Source: Sapientia aquatica (lineage in GTDB: Bacteria > Pseudomonadota > Gammaproteobacteria > Burkholderiales > Burkholderiaceae_D). Taken from it: DNA of 64,000 bases. The position numbers and the translations under genes were made by a program. Shown piece after piece: positions 1-8,616 of this stretch (positions are counted from its first letter, which is position 1; each line of letters opens with the position of its first letter). The notes under the pieces are model-generated. The model was not told the origin of the DNA. It saw nothing but the letters and a program-made list of their open reading frames with translations, and ran no database searches. The stretch covers positions 558,001-622,000 of the forward strand of contig NZ_SMYL01000002.1 in the NCBI RefSeq assembly GCF_004358105.1, written 5' to 3'.

Positions 1-1
1 G

Positions 2-679
2 ACCTTAACGCCACAAACCTTGCCAGATGCCGATAGCCATAACGTTATCGCCGATTTGCCCGGCTCGGATAAAGCCGACGAGATCGTGATTGTGTCAGGT
101 CATTTGGATTCGTGGGATTTAGCCCAAGGTGCTATTGATGACGGCGCTGGCGTTGCGGTGGCAATGGGTGTGGCTGACGTATTTAAAAAGCTCGGTTTGC
201 ACCCACGTCGCACCGTGCGTGTGATCGGCTGGATGAATGAAGAAAACGGCGGGCGCGGCGGTAGTGCGTATTTTGATGCCAATAAAGCGAAATTAAAGCA
301 ACACTTTGCCAGCATTGAAAGTGATAGCGGTGCAGGGCGTCCGTTGGGAATTATTTTCAGCACGACGCAGGACGACGAGAAATTATTAGCTCCGTTAAAA
401 CCATTATTCCGCACCATCGGCACTCCGCTGTATGAGCGACGCGAATACGCAGGCGGCGCTGACGTCAGCAAATTAACGACCAGCGGCGTGCCTTCGTTTG
501 AGCCGTTGTTGGATAACCGCAGCTACTTTAGCTACCACCACACGCCAGCCGATACCTTGGATAAAGTCGAGCCAGAAAATCTAAGAAGACAAGTTGCGAT
601 GTTAGCGATGTTGACTTGGTATCTAGCCGACATGCCAGACCAATTGACGCATCTGCCATCGGTCAAGGACGAAGAATAA
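2..679 (+). CDS. M28 family zinc peptidase (C-terminal part, cut by window edge)
   Basis: The reading frame is open to the left edge, so the gene starts upstream; the TTG at 20 is only an internal codon. The visible 226 codons hold the zinc-peptidase core of family M28, resembling carboxypeptidase Q-type aminopeptidases. The metal ligands are recognisable in order: HLDSWD, then DDGAG, then the Glu pair in NEENGG, then a conserved ESDSGAG stretch and a late His in YHHTPADT. Such enzymes hydrolyse peptides or dipeptides, usually after export to the periplasm, but the signal sequence would lie outside the window. It is followed 32 bases later by a hydrolase gene on the same strand. The family call is firm, the substrate unknown. 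Confidence 0.85.
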   Translation, partial: TLTPQTLPDADSHNVIADLPGSDKADEIVIVSGHLDSWDLAQGAIDDGAGVAVAMGVADVFKKLGLHPRRTVRVIGWMNEENGGRGGSAYFDANKAKLKQHFASIESDSGAGRPLGIIFSTTQDDEKLLAPLKPLFRTIGTPLYERREYAGGADVSKLTTSGVPSFEPLLDNRSYFSYHHTPADTLDKVEPENLRRQVAMLAMLTWYLADMPDQLTHLPSVKDEE

Positions 680-711
680 TTCACGGACTAATGAAATAGT
701 TGGAGTAAAAA

Positions 712-1650
712 ATGCGGGTAATTAAATGGTTAATCATCATTCTCTTTGCACTTGTTTTGGGGGCGTATTACTTTGTCTATGTGATGTCACCCAAGGCCAC
801 CAACTATTTTGTAAATTCTGAGCGCAACGCAGCCAAATTAGTGCGTAAAGAAGTGACTCTGCCAGATGGTAATCATTACGTTTATCTAGAAGGCGGACAC
901 GGCGATCCGCTGATTTTGTTGCATGGATTTGGCGCAGATAAAGACAACTTTACCCGCGTCGCTAAATTTTTAACGCCGCATTATCACGTCATCATTCCCG
1001 ATCTTTTAGGCTTTGGTGAATCGTCGCATCCCAACGATGCGGATTACACCGCCAAGCCCCAAGCCGAGCGTATCCGCGCCTTGGTCAAATCGTTGGGCTT
1101 ACAGGCCGTGCATTTGGGCGGTAATTCGATGGGGGGGCAAATCGCCTTGGCCTACGCCGCCGCACATCCCAGCGAGGTGGAAAGTTTATGGCTACTCGAC
1201 CCCGCCGGAATCTGGAGCGCCCCGCAAAGTGAGTTGGCTAAAATCGTCGAGCGTCATAATCGTAATCCGCTCATCATTCGTAACGAAGACGATTACAACC
1301 ATGCGTTCGAATTCGCCATGAGCAAACCACCGTTTGTGCCCCGTCCTATCCTTAACGTACTGGCGCAAAATTCGATTAAGAACGCCAAGCTCTCAGAGCG
1401 CATTTTTAACCAAATCGTCAATGACTCAGTAGAGCAACGCATCACCGGCTTAAAAACGCCCGCCCTCATCGTTTGGGGCGACGAAGATCGCGTGATTCAT
1501 CCACTTACCGCTGAGGTTCTCTATAACCTACTACCCAAATCCAAAGTCAATATCATGAAGGGCATTGGGCATTTACCGATGATCGAAAGCGCAGAAGAAT
1601 GTGCTGAGGATTACATGTTTTTCCGCTTCCGGATTCAGGCGAAGGATTGA
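712..1650 (+). CDS. membrane-anchored alpha/beta hydrolase
   Basis: A 312-residue alpha/beta-hydrolase-fold protein. Residues about 5–25 form one hydrophobic segment, probably an uncleaved anchor that places the enzyme on the periplasmic side. The oxyanion region is LLHGFGADKDNF. The nucleophile elbow GNSMGG carries Ser139, the acid is probably the Asp in VWGDEDRVI, and the catalytic His lies in GIGHLPM near the C-terminus. A GGAG Shine-Dalgarno stands just before the ATG. The sequence resembles lipases and meta-cleavage-product hydrolases in general, so the substrate cannot be named. It may be co-transcribed with the peptidase gene in front. Confidence 0.85.
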   Translation: MRVIKWLIIILFALVLGAYYFVYVMSPKATNYFVNSERNAAKLVRKEVTLPDGNHYVYLEGGHGDPLILLHGFGADKDNFTRVAKFLTPHYHVIIPDLLGFGESSHPNDADYTAKPQAERIRALVKSLGLQAVHLGGNSMGGQIALAYAAAHPSEVESLWLLDPAGIWSAPQSELAKIVERHNRNPLIIRNEDDYNHAFEFAMSKPPFVPRPILNVLAQNSIKNAKLSERIFNQIVNDSVEQRITGLKTPALIVWGDEDRVIHPLTAEVLYNLLPKSKVNIMKGIGHLPMIESAEECAEDYMFFRFRIQAKD

Positions 1651-1985
1651 TCTTATTTTGCTGTTTGTAATGCGTAAATGATGTCGGTTTGCGCCGCTAA
1701 ATTGCCGCTTAATTAACCCGCCAAGCGGCCAAAGCTTGATCAAATAATTTGCTCTGCACGAATTAATTAGAACGAATATACTGGGCAAAAATTTTCTAAC
1801 AATTACAAAATAAGAGACAAAAAGCAGTCACTCCAAACTAGCTCGACCGGGAACGAGTTTTCAGCAGTCAATTCCAACGTTGTGCTACCTAGAGCAATTG
1901 TCCGTTGCATCGAAGTCAAGCGAATTTCCGCACTGCGGCAAATCGATATTTCATTAAAAAATGAACAAACTTGGAGGAGCACACC
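1651..1985. other. intergenic region before the molybdenum hydroxylase genes
   Basis: No gene is supported here. A hairpin with 7-bp arms (GCCGCTT at 1704–1710, AAGCGGC at 1723–1729) lies about 55 bases after the hydrolase stop and lacks a clear T-run, so it is at best a weak terminator. The remaining AT-rich sequence probably holds the promoter of the downstream genes, but no convincing –35/–10 pair was found. Confidence 0.4.
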
Positions 1986-2453
1986 ATGGCAATCAGTTTT
2001 ACGTTGAACGGCAAAAAGGTAGCAGTCGAGGTTGAACCGGATACCCCTCTTTTGTGGGTTATCCGCGACACGATCGGCCTGACTGGGACTAAGTTTGGTT
2101 GCGGTGCAGCATTGTGCGGCGCTTGCACAGTTCATCTCGACGGTGCGCCAATTCGCTCCTGTCAGACGCCGATTTCGGCGGTCGCCGGAACGCAGGTAGC
2201 AACCGTTGAATCGCTCTCCAAGGACAATACCCATGCGTTGCAAAAGGCATGGATTGCCCACGATGTGCCTCAATGCGGGTATTGCCAATCCGGACAATTA
2301 ATGAGCGCCGCGGCGCTATTGGCTTCCAATAAAAATCCTAGCGATGCCGACATCGATCAAGCCATGAGCGGCAATATTTGTCGTTGTGGAACTTATAACC
2401 GCATTCGCGCTGCAATCAAGACTGCCGCCGCTGAGATGCGCAATCACGGTTAA
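1986..2453 (+). CDS. (2Fe-2S)-binding subunit of a molybdenum hydroxylase (IorA-like)
   Basis: A 155-residue small subunit of the xanthine oxidase family, of the type that partners isoquinoline 1-oxidoreductase or aldehyde dehydrogenase large subunits. The N-terminal plant-ferredoxin-like domain has Cys39, Cys44 and Cys47 ([10 protein letters not shown]) plus a later Cys. The C-terminal helical domain has the second cluster motifs QCGYCQSG and CRCGTY. It passes electrons from the molybdenum site to an acceptor. The ATG at 1986 is preferred over an upstream TTG because TTGGAGGAG lies at the right distance in front of it. The large-subunit gene starts 10 bases after the stop, so the two form an operon. 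Confidence 0.92.
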   Translation: MAISFTLNGKKVAVEVEPDTPLLWVIRDTIGLTGTKFGCGAALCGACTVHLDGAPIRSCQTPISAVAGTQVATVESLSKDNTHALQKAWIAHDVPQCGYCQSGQLMSAAALLASNKNPSDADIDQAMSGNICRCGTYNRIRAAIKTAAAEMRNHG

Positions 2454-2463
2454 GGAGAGTGCC

Positions 2464-4599
2464 ATGACCCTTTCACGTAGAGAATTTATTAAGACCTCGG
2501 TCGCCGCAGGCAGCGGCTTGATGCTAGGCGTATTTGTGCCAGGCTCGGTGGTTGAAGCGCAGGCAGCTGCTGCAGCCGCAACCACCTATTCACCGAACGC
2601 GTGGGTGCGTATCGGCGACGACAATACCATCACCTTGATTTGCGCCCGTTCCGAAATGGGGCAAGGCGTCTACACCTCAATACCGATGTTGATTGCCGAA
2701 GAACTGCATGTTGACCTGAAAAAAATCAAAGTAGAAATCGCACCGCCCAACGCGGTCTACGTCAACGCGCTGCTCGGTGCACAAATCACCGGCGGATCGA
2801 CTTCAGTGCGCGACGGTTGGGAAAAACTTCGGATTGGCGGAGCGCAAGTGCGGATGATGTTGATTTCGGCAGCCGCCGCTAAGTGGGGCGTCGATGCGGA
2901 CAAATGCCGCGCCGAACACGGTGTGGTTATTGGGCCGAGCGGCAAGAAAGCCACCTACGGTCAACTGGCCGAGGCCGCTTCCAAGTTGCCCGTACCCAAA
3001 GAGGTCGTTCTAAAGGATCAGAAAGCCTTTACCATCGTCGGCAAAGCAACCAAACGACTCGATACGCCGAGCAAAGTTAATGGTAAGGCGGAGTACGGCA
3101 TCGACGTAAAGCTGCCCGGAATGGTGTACGCATCACTGGAGCAGTGTCCCGTCATCGGTGGCACGGTAAAGAGTTTCGATGCAAGCAAAGCCAAAGCGAT
3201 GCCAGGTGTCATCGATGTGGTACAAATTAGCGATGGCGTAGCCGTCGTGGCCGACAGTTATTGGCGTGCTAAAAAGGCGCGTGAAGTACTGACCGTCGAA
3301 TGGGATGAAGGCAGTGTTGCCATGCTCGACAATGCGGTCATGATGGAAGGCATTCGCAATGCGGCAGCAACCGAAAAAACCATCAACATCAAAAAAACCG
3401 GCGACGCAGCCGCGGCATTGGGAACTGCCGCCAAGGCGCTCAAGGCCGAATACGAATTGCCCTTGCTCGCCCATGCGACCTTGGAGCCGATGAATTTCAC
3501 CGCGGACTACAAGAACGGCAAGTGTTTATTAATCGGCCCAACCCAATTCCAGCAAGGTGCTCAAGGTGTGGTCGCAGCAGCACTCGGCATCAAGCCCGAG
3601 GACATCACACTCAAAACGACTTTTTTGGGTGGCGGCTTTGGACGTCGGTTAGAGCTAGACTTTATTTCGCAAGCCGCGCAGATTTCGAAAGCGGTTGGCA
3701 AGCCAGTTAAATTGCTGTGGAGCCGTGAAGACGATATGACGCACGACTTTTATCGTCCGATGGCGCTCACTCGCATGTCGGGAGGTTTGGAAGCGGGCGG
3801 CAAGCCCGTTGCGCTGACCTTTCAGATGACATCGCAATCGGTTACCCAGCGCGCATTTGGACTGCCGAAGGACACTCTTGATCCCTTTATGGCCGAAGCC
3901 GCCGTGGTGCCATACGCTATTCCGAACATGACCCAAGACATGGTGATTCATGATGCCGGATTGCGGGTAGGTTATTGGCGCTCAGTTAGCCATGCATTAA
4001 ATGCGTTCCCGAACGAATCGTTCATCGACGAGATGGCGGCAGCGGCAGGAAAAGATCCGTATGAATTCCGCCTGAGTATGCTGGACAAGCAACCGCGCTT
4101 CGTCAATGTGTTGAAGCTAGCAGCGGAAAAAGCCGGCTGGGGCAAGCCCGCGCCAAATGGACATACCCGAGGAATCGCTTTGATGGAAGGCTACGACACC
4201 TACATGGCGCAAGTGGCAGAGATTTCCGTTAAAGACGGTCACATCACCGTGCACCGCGTCGTGGTGGCGGTGGATCCGGGGCAGATGATTAATCCGGACA
4301 CGGTCGAAGCGCAAATTCAGTCCAGCGTTGTATTCGGATTGTCGGCTGCTCTGACTGGCAATATCACGTTGACCAAGGGCCGCGTTCAGCAAACCAATTT
4401 CAATAACTACCCAGTTCTGCGGATGTATGAAATTCCTAAGATCGACGTGGTATTGGTCACCAGCACCGAAAAACCGGGCGGTATCGGCGAACCCGCAACC
4501 GCGTTAATCGGCCCAGCGGTCGCCAATGCCTTGTTCGCAGCAACCGGCAAGCGCGTGCGCAAGTTACCGCTTTCGGCAGACAATATCCGCAACGCTTAA
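2464..4599 (+). CDS. Tat-exported molybdopterin-binding subunit of a xanthine-dehydrogenase-family hydroxylase (IorB-like)
   Basis: A 711-residue molybdenum-cofactor-binding large subunit. The N-terminus MTLSRREFIKTS is a twin-arginine signal followed by a hydrophobic stretch, so the folded enzyme is probably exported to the periplasm. Family motifs include GQGVYTSIPML, the GGGFGRR molybdopterin loop near residue 390, and the C-terminal GGIGEPAT containing the expected catalytic Glu. An AAGGAGAG ribosome site precedes the ATG at 2464, which decides the start over an upstream in-frame ATG inside the small-subunit gene. No cytochrome c or XdhC-like maturation gene lies next to it. The family is clear; the substrate (N-heterocycle or aldehyde) is open. 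Confidence 0.92.
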   Translation: MTLSRREFIKTSVAAGSGLMLGVFVPGSVVEAQAAAAAATTYSPNAWVRIGDDNTITLICARSEMGQGVYTSIPMLIAEELHVDLKKIKVEIAPPNAVYVNALLGAQITGGSTSVRDGWEKLRIGGAQVRMMLISAAAAKWGVDADKCRAEHGVVIGPSGKKATYGQLAEAASKLPVPKEVVLKDQKAFTIVGKATKRLDTPSKVNGKAEYGIDVKLPGMVYASLEQCPVIGGTVKSFDASKAKAMPGVIDVVQISDGVAVVADSYWRAKKAREVLTVEWDEGSVAMLDNAVMMEGIRNAAATEKTINIKKTGDAAAALGTAAKALKAEYELPLLAHATLEPMNFTADYKNGKCLLIGPTQFQQGAQGVVAAALGIKPEDITLKTTFLGGGFGRRLELDFISQAAQISKAVGKPVKLLWSREDDMTHDFYRPMALTRMSGGLEAGGKPVALTFQMTSQSVTQRAFGLPKDTLDPFMAEAAVVPYAIPNMTQDMVIHDAGLRVGYWRSVSHALNAFPNESFIDEMAAAAGKDPYEFRLSMLDKQPRFVNVLKLAAEKAGWGKPAPNGHTRGIALMEGYDTYMAQVAEISVKDGHITVHRVVVAVDPGQMINPDTVEAQIQSSVVFGLSAALTGNITLTKGRVQQTNFNNYPVLRMYEIPKIDVVLVTSTEKPGGIGEPATALIGPAVANALFAATGKRVRKLPLSADNIRNA

Positions 4600-4612
4600 C
4601 GCTGTATTGAAT

Positions 4613-4647
4613 CCCGTTTTTTGCCAGATCATTCGGCAAGAAACGGG
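4613..4647 (+). terminator. probable terminator after the IorB-like gene
   Basis: CCCGTTTTTTGCC (4613–4625) pairs with GGCAAGAAACGGG (4635–4647) through one wobble, giving a 13-bp stem with a 9-base loop. It begins 14 bases after the stop codon. The downstream T-run is short, so termination may be partial. Confidence 0.55.
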
Positions 4648-4784
4648 AATCGATTTTGTCATCTCACCAAGCAGTTTCGCGCACCTCATGCGACCGAGAT
4701 GGCACTAGCCCCAAATTCTCCCGCACATTTCCAACGCAGTCATCTTCAAGCGAAATTGTGCGATCAATCGATAAGCAAAAAACG

Positions 4785-5201
4785 ATGAAAATCACTCGCC
4801 GCGAATTTGTTGCAATGACTGGAGCCTCAATGCTAGGCGCGGCCTGCCCAGCGTATTCGTCTAGCGAAGAAGCGGTAATTACTCCAACCAAGGAAACAAC
4901 TGCGATGTACGGATTAATCGGAAAAATCAAAACGCTACCCGGTCAACGTGACGCCCTAATTTCAATCTTGATTGCTGGCGTAAGCGGCATGCCCGGTTGC
5001 CTGAGCTACGTGGTCGCGCAAGATTCAACGGACGCCAACGCAATTTGGATAACCGAAGTCTGGGAAAGCAAAGAAAGTCATAAAGCTTCCCTAACATTAC
5101 CCTCGGTTCAACAAGCGATTTCAAAAGGCCGCCCGCTGATGGCAGGCTTTGGCGAGCGATTTGAAACTATTCCCGTGGGCGGGCAGGGAATTCACGTTTA
5201 G
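4785..5201 (+). CDS. Tat-signal protein with antibiotic-biosynthesis-monooxygenase (ABM/YgiN-like) fold
   Basis: A 138-residue protein. The first 30 residues look like a twin-arginine signal (ITRREFVAMTG, then a small-residue stretch ending near CPAYS). The remainder, from MYGLIGKIKTLPGQRDALISIL onward, matches the small dimeric ABM ferredoxin-like fold found in quinol monooxygenases such as YgiN. Conserved features include GCLSYVV and the WITEVWES strand. The start at 4785 is chosen because it begins the Tat motif, although the frame is open further upstream. It follows the molybdenum hydroxylase on the same strand, which with the shared Tat route hints at a joint periplasmic role. The exact reaction is unknown. 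Confidence 0.75.
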   Translation: MKITRREFVAMTGASMLGAACPAYSSSEEAVITPTKETTAMYGLIGKIKTLPGQRDALISILIAGVSGMPGCLSYVVAQDSTDANAIWITEVWESKESHKASLTLPSVQQAISKGRPLMAGFGERFETIPVGGQGIHV

Positions 5202-5262
5202 CAATTGCCGTTGTATCGAATTCGATTAGCCGATATTGAGTGTCACCTACAAGGATAAAATC

Positions 5263-5895
5263 ATGAGTAAAGTATTCGTCAATATTGGCCTTAGTCTAGA
5301 TGGCTTTATGGCCCCAGATGGCATGACGATGAATAATCCCGCGTATAAAAACTGGGGTGCAAAGTGGGGCGCGATGATGTCATGGCTGTTCAAACAACAA
5401 TACTTCCGCGAGAACGTCCTCAAGCTCGGTCAAGGTGGAGAAACCGGTCCGGTCAACGACTTAGTGCGAAGCACAGTAGAACGTATCGGTGCCAACATCA
5501 TGGGTAAGCGAATGTTCGACCAAGGTGAGGCTGTTTGGCCAGAAGATGCGCCGTTTCACACGCCAGTATATGTGCTAACCAATGTCAAACGTGAACCTTG
5601 GGTGCGCCCAGGAGGAACGACTTTTTACTTCATCAATGAAGGCCCAGAGCGCGCATTGGAATTAGCGCGGGAATCCGCCGGTAGCCGAGATATTCGCATC
5701 GCGGGCGGCGCAGACGTCATTCAGCAGTACCTCAATCTTGGGGCGGTCGATGAATTGGAGATCGCCTTAGCACCAGTGCTGCTAGGCAGTGGTCGCCGAC
5801 TGTTTGAGAATCTGCGGGAACCAAGTCCCCAGTTTCGAATAGACAAAGTCCTAGAAGGCGCAAACGCCACCCATTTGCGCTATGTCCGTCAGTAA
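5263..5895 (+). CDS. dihydrofolate-reductase-family (RibD C-terminal-like) protein
   Basis: A 210-residue cytoplasmic protein of the RibD C-terminal/DHFR-like family. The opening KVFVNIGLSLDGFMAP is the typical first strand, followed by MGKRMFDQGE and the nucleotide-binding stretch IRIAGGADVIQQYLNLGAVDELEIALAPVLLGSGRRLF. Such proteins are NADPH-binding reductases of unknown substrate, usually annotated as dihydrofolate reductase family proteins. AAGGATAAAATC before the ATG at 5263 supports this start over the upstream GTG-type alternative. It lies 61 bases after the ABM-fold gene and may share its transcript. Confidence 0.8.
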   Translation: MSKVFVNIGLSLDGFMAPDGMTMNNPAYKNWGAKWGAMMSWLFKQQYFRENVLKLGQGGETGPVNDLVRSTVERIGANIMGKRMFDQGEAVWPEDAPFHTPVYVLTNVKREPWVRPGGTTFYFINEGPERALELARESAGSRDIRIAGGADVIQQYLNLGAVDELEIALAPVLLGSGRRLFENLREPSPQFRIDKVLEGANATHLRYVRQ

Positions 5896-5990
5896 GAGAG
5901 ACTGAATTTTCATACCCAATCGGCTCAACGCAGCAATGGCTCGTTGCGGCGAGGTTTCGTCAATTCTCTAGATCACAACGGTATATTCAA

Positions 5991-6010
5991 AATGCCCTAA
6001 ATAGGGCATT
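5991..6010. repeat. perfect 20-bp palindrome
   Basis: AATGCCCTA at 5991–5999 and TAGGGCATT at 6002–6010 form a perfect inverted repeat separated by AA. It stands about 95 bases after the reductase gene and 120 bases before the next gene. It could be a weak hairpin terminator or a protein-binding site; there is no strong T-run on either strand. Confidence 0.5.
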
Positions 6011-6129
6011 GCTAATTTTGATGTAGGTCGGTAGGCTGCGATGCAATGTTCGCAGTTTGGTGATTTGTGTTTGTCTTAAAGCGGCACAATGCAGTCATAC
6101 TATTGCTACCCCAATTTAATGGTAATTGA

Positions 6130-6441
6130 ATGAATATTGAATACGTTTCGGCATTTGAAATTGGAGAAGACAATAGCCTCTGGATTATCATGAAAGACGT
6201 GGGTAGGTCAGAATTTCAATATGTTTACCGCGTTGGTGAAGGTGTTTATTGGCACTCACAAAAAAATGGCTTTCATTATGATCCAAAGGGTGATGTGAAC
6301 TTAGCGAAATGGTTCAAACACATGATAGAGATGATTCAATCTGAATTTGGTTTAGTGATGCGATCGAGCGAGAGTTTGGACTGGAAGAATGTTCCTCTGG
6401 ATATGCAACCTGAAGTACTCAAAAAATTAAACGACAAGTGA
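6130..6441 (+). CDS. hypothetical protein, 103 aa
   Basis: A short soluble protein with no signal peptide or membrane segment and no family that I recognise. It is rich in acidic and aromatic residues (SLWIIMKDVGRSEFQYVYRVGEGVYWH) and ends in a charged helix. The composition suggests a small globular alpha/beta protein. The ribosome site is weak. The next gene starts 10 bases after its stop on the same strand, so the pair is probably co-transcribed. Both genes are more AT-rich than their neighbours, which may indicate acquisition. Confidence 0.55.
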   Translation: MNIEYVSAFEIGEDNSLWIIMKDVGRSEFQYVYRVGEGVYWHSQKNGFHYDPKGDVNLAKWFKHMIEMIQSEFGLVMRSSESLDWKNVPLDMQPEVLKKLNDK

Positions 6442-6451
6442 CGGCAGACAT

Positions 6452-7057
6452 ATGCTAAAAATGAAAAAAAATTTAGCTCAATATTTGCCGCTCTTTAATT
6501 TAAATTGGCTTTGTGTCTGTGGCCTACAATTACTAATAATTTTTTCATTAGCTGGATGTTTGCCGAACAAGACTACATCATGGCGTGAAGAGGTCAAATT
6601 ATCTAATGACCAAATTATTACCGCTGAATGCTCAATTGAGTCTGAGCATGTCTATAACGGAAATAACATCGGTTGGCTTTTTTTGCGGGAGCGGATTAAA
6701 GCGGTATTGCCGCCTTCGGGCAGAGTCGTCATGTGGGAGGGAAGTCTTGCCCCGCTGGCGATCGATGTAGCCAAAGATGGTGGTATCTATTTAGTTGCTA
6801 CAGCTCAGTCGGTTCGAGGACAGTTAGAATATTCAACAGACTTTTATGTTGCATTCAAATATAACAAAGACGGTTTTTGGGCGCGAATACCGATAGACAC
6901 GGTTCCTCTGGAAATCAAACCAAATATGCTCCTTGCGCTTCCGGATGATTTTTCTAAAAATGATTCAAAACTACAGGTAATTAATTTGAAAACAAAAGAA
7001 GAACTGAATTCCGACCCAAGGCTCGCTCAAGCCTATAAAGGTTGGGCGCATAAATAG
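6452..7057 (+). CDS. putative lipoprotein, 201 aa
   Basis: The N-terminus has a basic start, a hydrophobic run and the lipobox SLAGC at about residues 32–36, so it is predicted to be lipidated at that Cys and membrane-attached. An ATG at 6461 would shorten the n-region by three residues and is equally possible. The mature part is mainly beta-predicted with no recognised domain (motifs such as RVVMWEGSLAPLAIDVAKDGG). It follows the 103-aa gene by 10 bases, suggesting a two-gene unit of unknown role. Confidence 0.6.
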   Translation: MLKMKKNLAQYLPLFNLNWLCVCGLQLLIIFSLAGCLPNKTTSWREEVKLSNDQIITAECSIESEHVYNGNNIGWLFLRERIKAVLPPSGRVVMWEGSLAPLAIDVAKDGGIYLVATAQSVRGQLEYSTDFYVAFKYNKDGFWARIPIDTVPLEIKPNMLLALPDDFSKNDSKLQVINLKTKEELNSDPRLAQAYKGWAHK

Positions 7058-7322
7058 TTCGCCTAATCTTGTTAGTGAATGGCAGGAATGTAGAGCCTCG
7101 ACTGTCTCCAAAGGGCACAAAGCAAGCACTAACAGATTTAGATAAAAACAAACTACAAATTCAACCCGCACCGATCAGCCAATAAAAATACAAATACAAG
7201 CCAGATACAAAGCAGCCAGATTCCTAGCCTTAATGATTGCGCCTTTTAATCAAACTACGCAGTAAGCAGTTTTGGCAGCAAAGAATGTTCCCTAAACCGC
7301 AGCAAAAAATGGACTCATTATT

Positions 7323-8438
7323 ATGACGAGCACGTTGACTAATCGTACCGATTTCCTTGACCGCATTCGTGTAGTTCTGACTGCTTTGGTTATCCTGCAT
7401 CATACGGCAATTATGTTTGGTGGGTCGGGTGGGTGGTATTTTCGGATGGAGACGGATTCTAAGCTTGAGCGCATTTTGTTCACTTTATTCGCCTCGGTAA
7501 ATCAAGCCTTTTTTATGGGTTTTTTCTTTTTGTTGGCGGGCTATTTCAGCGCTATGTCCTATGACAAAAAAGGTTCGATGCGCTTTATTTGGGATCGACT
7601 TCTGCGCCTTGGTTTGCCGATTTTGTTTTATGGATTTGTCTTGGGGCCATTTACACTTGCCTTGGCCAGAATCCACGACCATAAGCCTTTTTTTGATACA
7701 TGGGCATCGCTGATTATCCTCCAGACTTTTCAAATCGGACCGCTTTGGTTTGCCGCCGCTTTGCTGTTCTTTAGCATGGTCTATTTACTCGTTCGCTTGG
7801 CGCTCGGCACGAGAAAGTTGACAGCCAATTTGGTGCCTACTCATCTTGTGCTATTGCTGGCGGCATTGATCACTGGCGCGGGCGCGTTTGCTTTGCGTTT
7901 ATGGGTGCCTGTTGGACAAGAGCTGTGGCTGATGCAAATTGGCTATTTTTCTTCCTACATTGTTTTATTCGCTGGCGGCTGCGTCTTTGCGCGCTCTCGT
8001 TGGCTGGAACATATCGACGGCACTATGGCTAAGCGCTGGCTGCTGGTTTCCTTGCTGACGATTCCCTCATTGTTTATCTACGCAATACTGGCTGGCGCGT
8101 TCCAAGGTGCGCCGTTCGAAACGAATGGTGGATGGAGCTTGCCTACCTTGGCTTATGCATTTTGGGAGCCGTTTGTCGCTTGGGGAATAATTCTGAGCAT
8201 GCTTTGGCGCTTCCGCGTTGCGCAAAACCCATCACCGCGCTGGCGCAATTGGGCACCGCGCGCTTTCGCCGCCTATATTATTCATCCGCCGGTTGTTGTG
8301 ACGTTGGGATTGTTGTTGAGTGATTGGCCGATTCCGCATAGCGTGAAATTTTTAGTGGCTGGTAGTGCGGCGGTGGTGTTGAGCTTTGCGATTGCATGGC
8401 CAATTTTAGCGATACCTGGAATGCGGAGGATTTTGTAG
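7323..8438 (+). CDS. acyltransferase family 3 integral membrane protein
   Basis: A 371-residue multi-pass membrane protein of the acyltransferase 3 family, related to MdoC/OafA-type O-acyltransferases. The N-terminal LDRIRVVLTALVILHHTAI contains the conserved Arg and His of the family near the first membrane helix. About ten hydrophobic segments follow, with short loops. Members transfer acetyl or succinyl groups to glucans, lipopolysaccharide sugars or antibiotics. The acceptor cannot be told from the sequence. No glycan genes lie directly beside it, and it seems to be a single-gene unit ended by the hairpin at 8541. Confidence 0.82.
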   Translation: MTSTLTNRTDFLDRIRVVLTALVILHHTAIMFGGSGGWYFRMETDSKLERILFTLFASVNQAFFMGFFFLLAGYFSAMSYDKKGSMRFIWDRLLRLGLPILFYGFVLGPFTLALARIHDHKPFFDTWASLIILQTFQIGPLWFAAALLFFSMVYLLVRLALGTRKLTANLVPTHLVLLLAALITGAGAFALRLWVPVGQELWLMQIGYFSSYIVLFAGGCVFARSRWLEHIDGTMAKRWLLVSLLTIPSLFIYAILAGAFQGAPFETNGGWSLPTLAYAFWEPFVAWGIILSMLWRFRVAQNPSPRWRNWAPRAFAAYIIHPPVVVTLGLLLSDWPIPHSVKFLVAGSAAVVLSFAIAWPILAIPGMRRIL

Positions 8439-8540
8439 GTGAAGCGTGCTTGAACTTGTGAAGTTAAGCGACCAATTGCTAGTTAAAAAGTAGCGGGCAA
8501 AATTGGCGGCGCTAAAATTGTTTCGACTTTAGCCAATAAA

Positions 8541-8569
8541 AAAACCGGAGCAATTGCTGCCCCGGTTTT
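8541..8569. terminator. bidirectional hairpin terminator
   Basis: AAAACCGG (8541–8548) pairs with CCGGTTTT (8562–8569), with A- and T-runs on both sides. It can stop the plus-strand acyltransferase gene and the minus-strand Spy-like gene, which converge here. Confidence 0.8.
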
Positions 8570-8616
8570 TGTTTTTCAGCAGCTAATCAACTACGATTTG
8601 CTGCGTCATATCAGGA

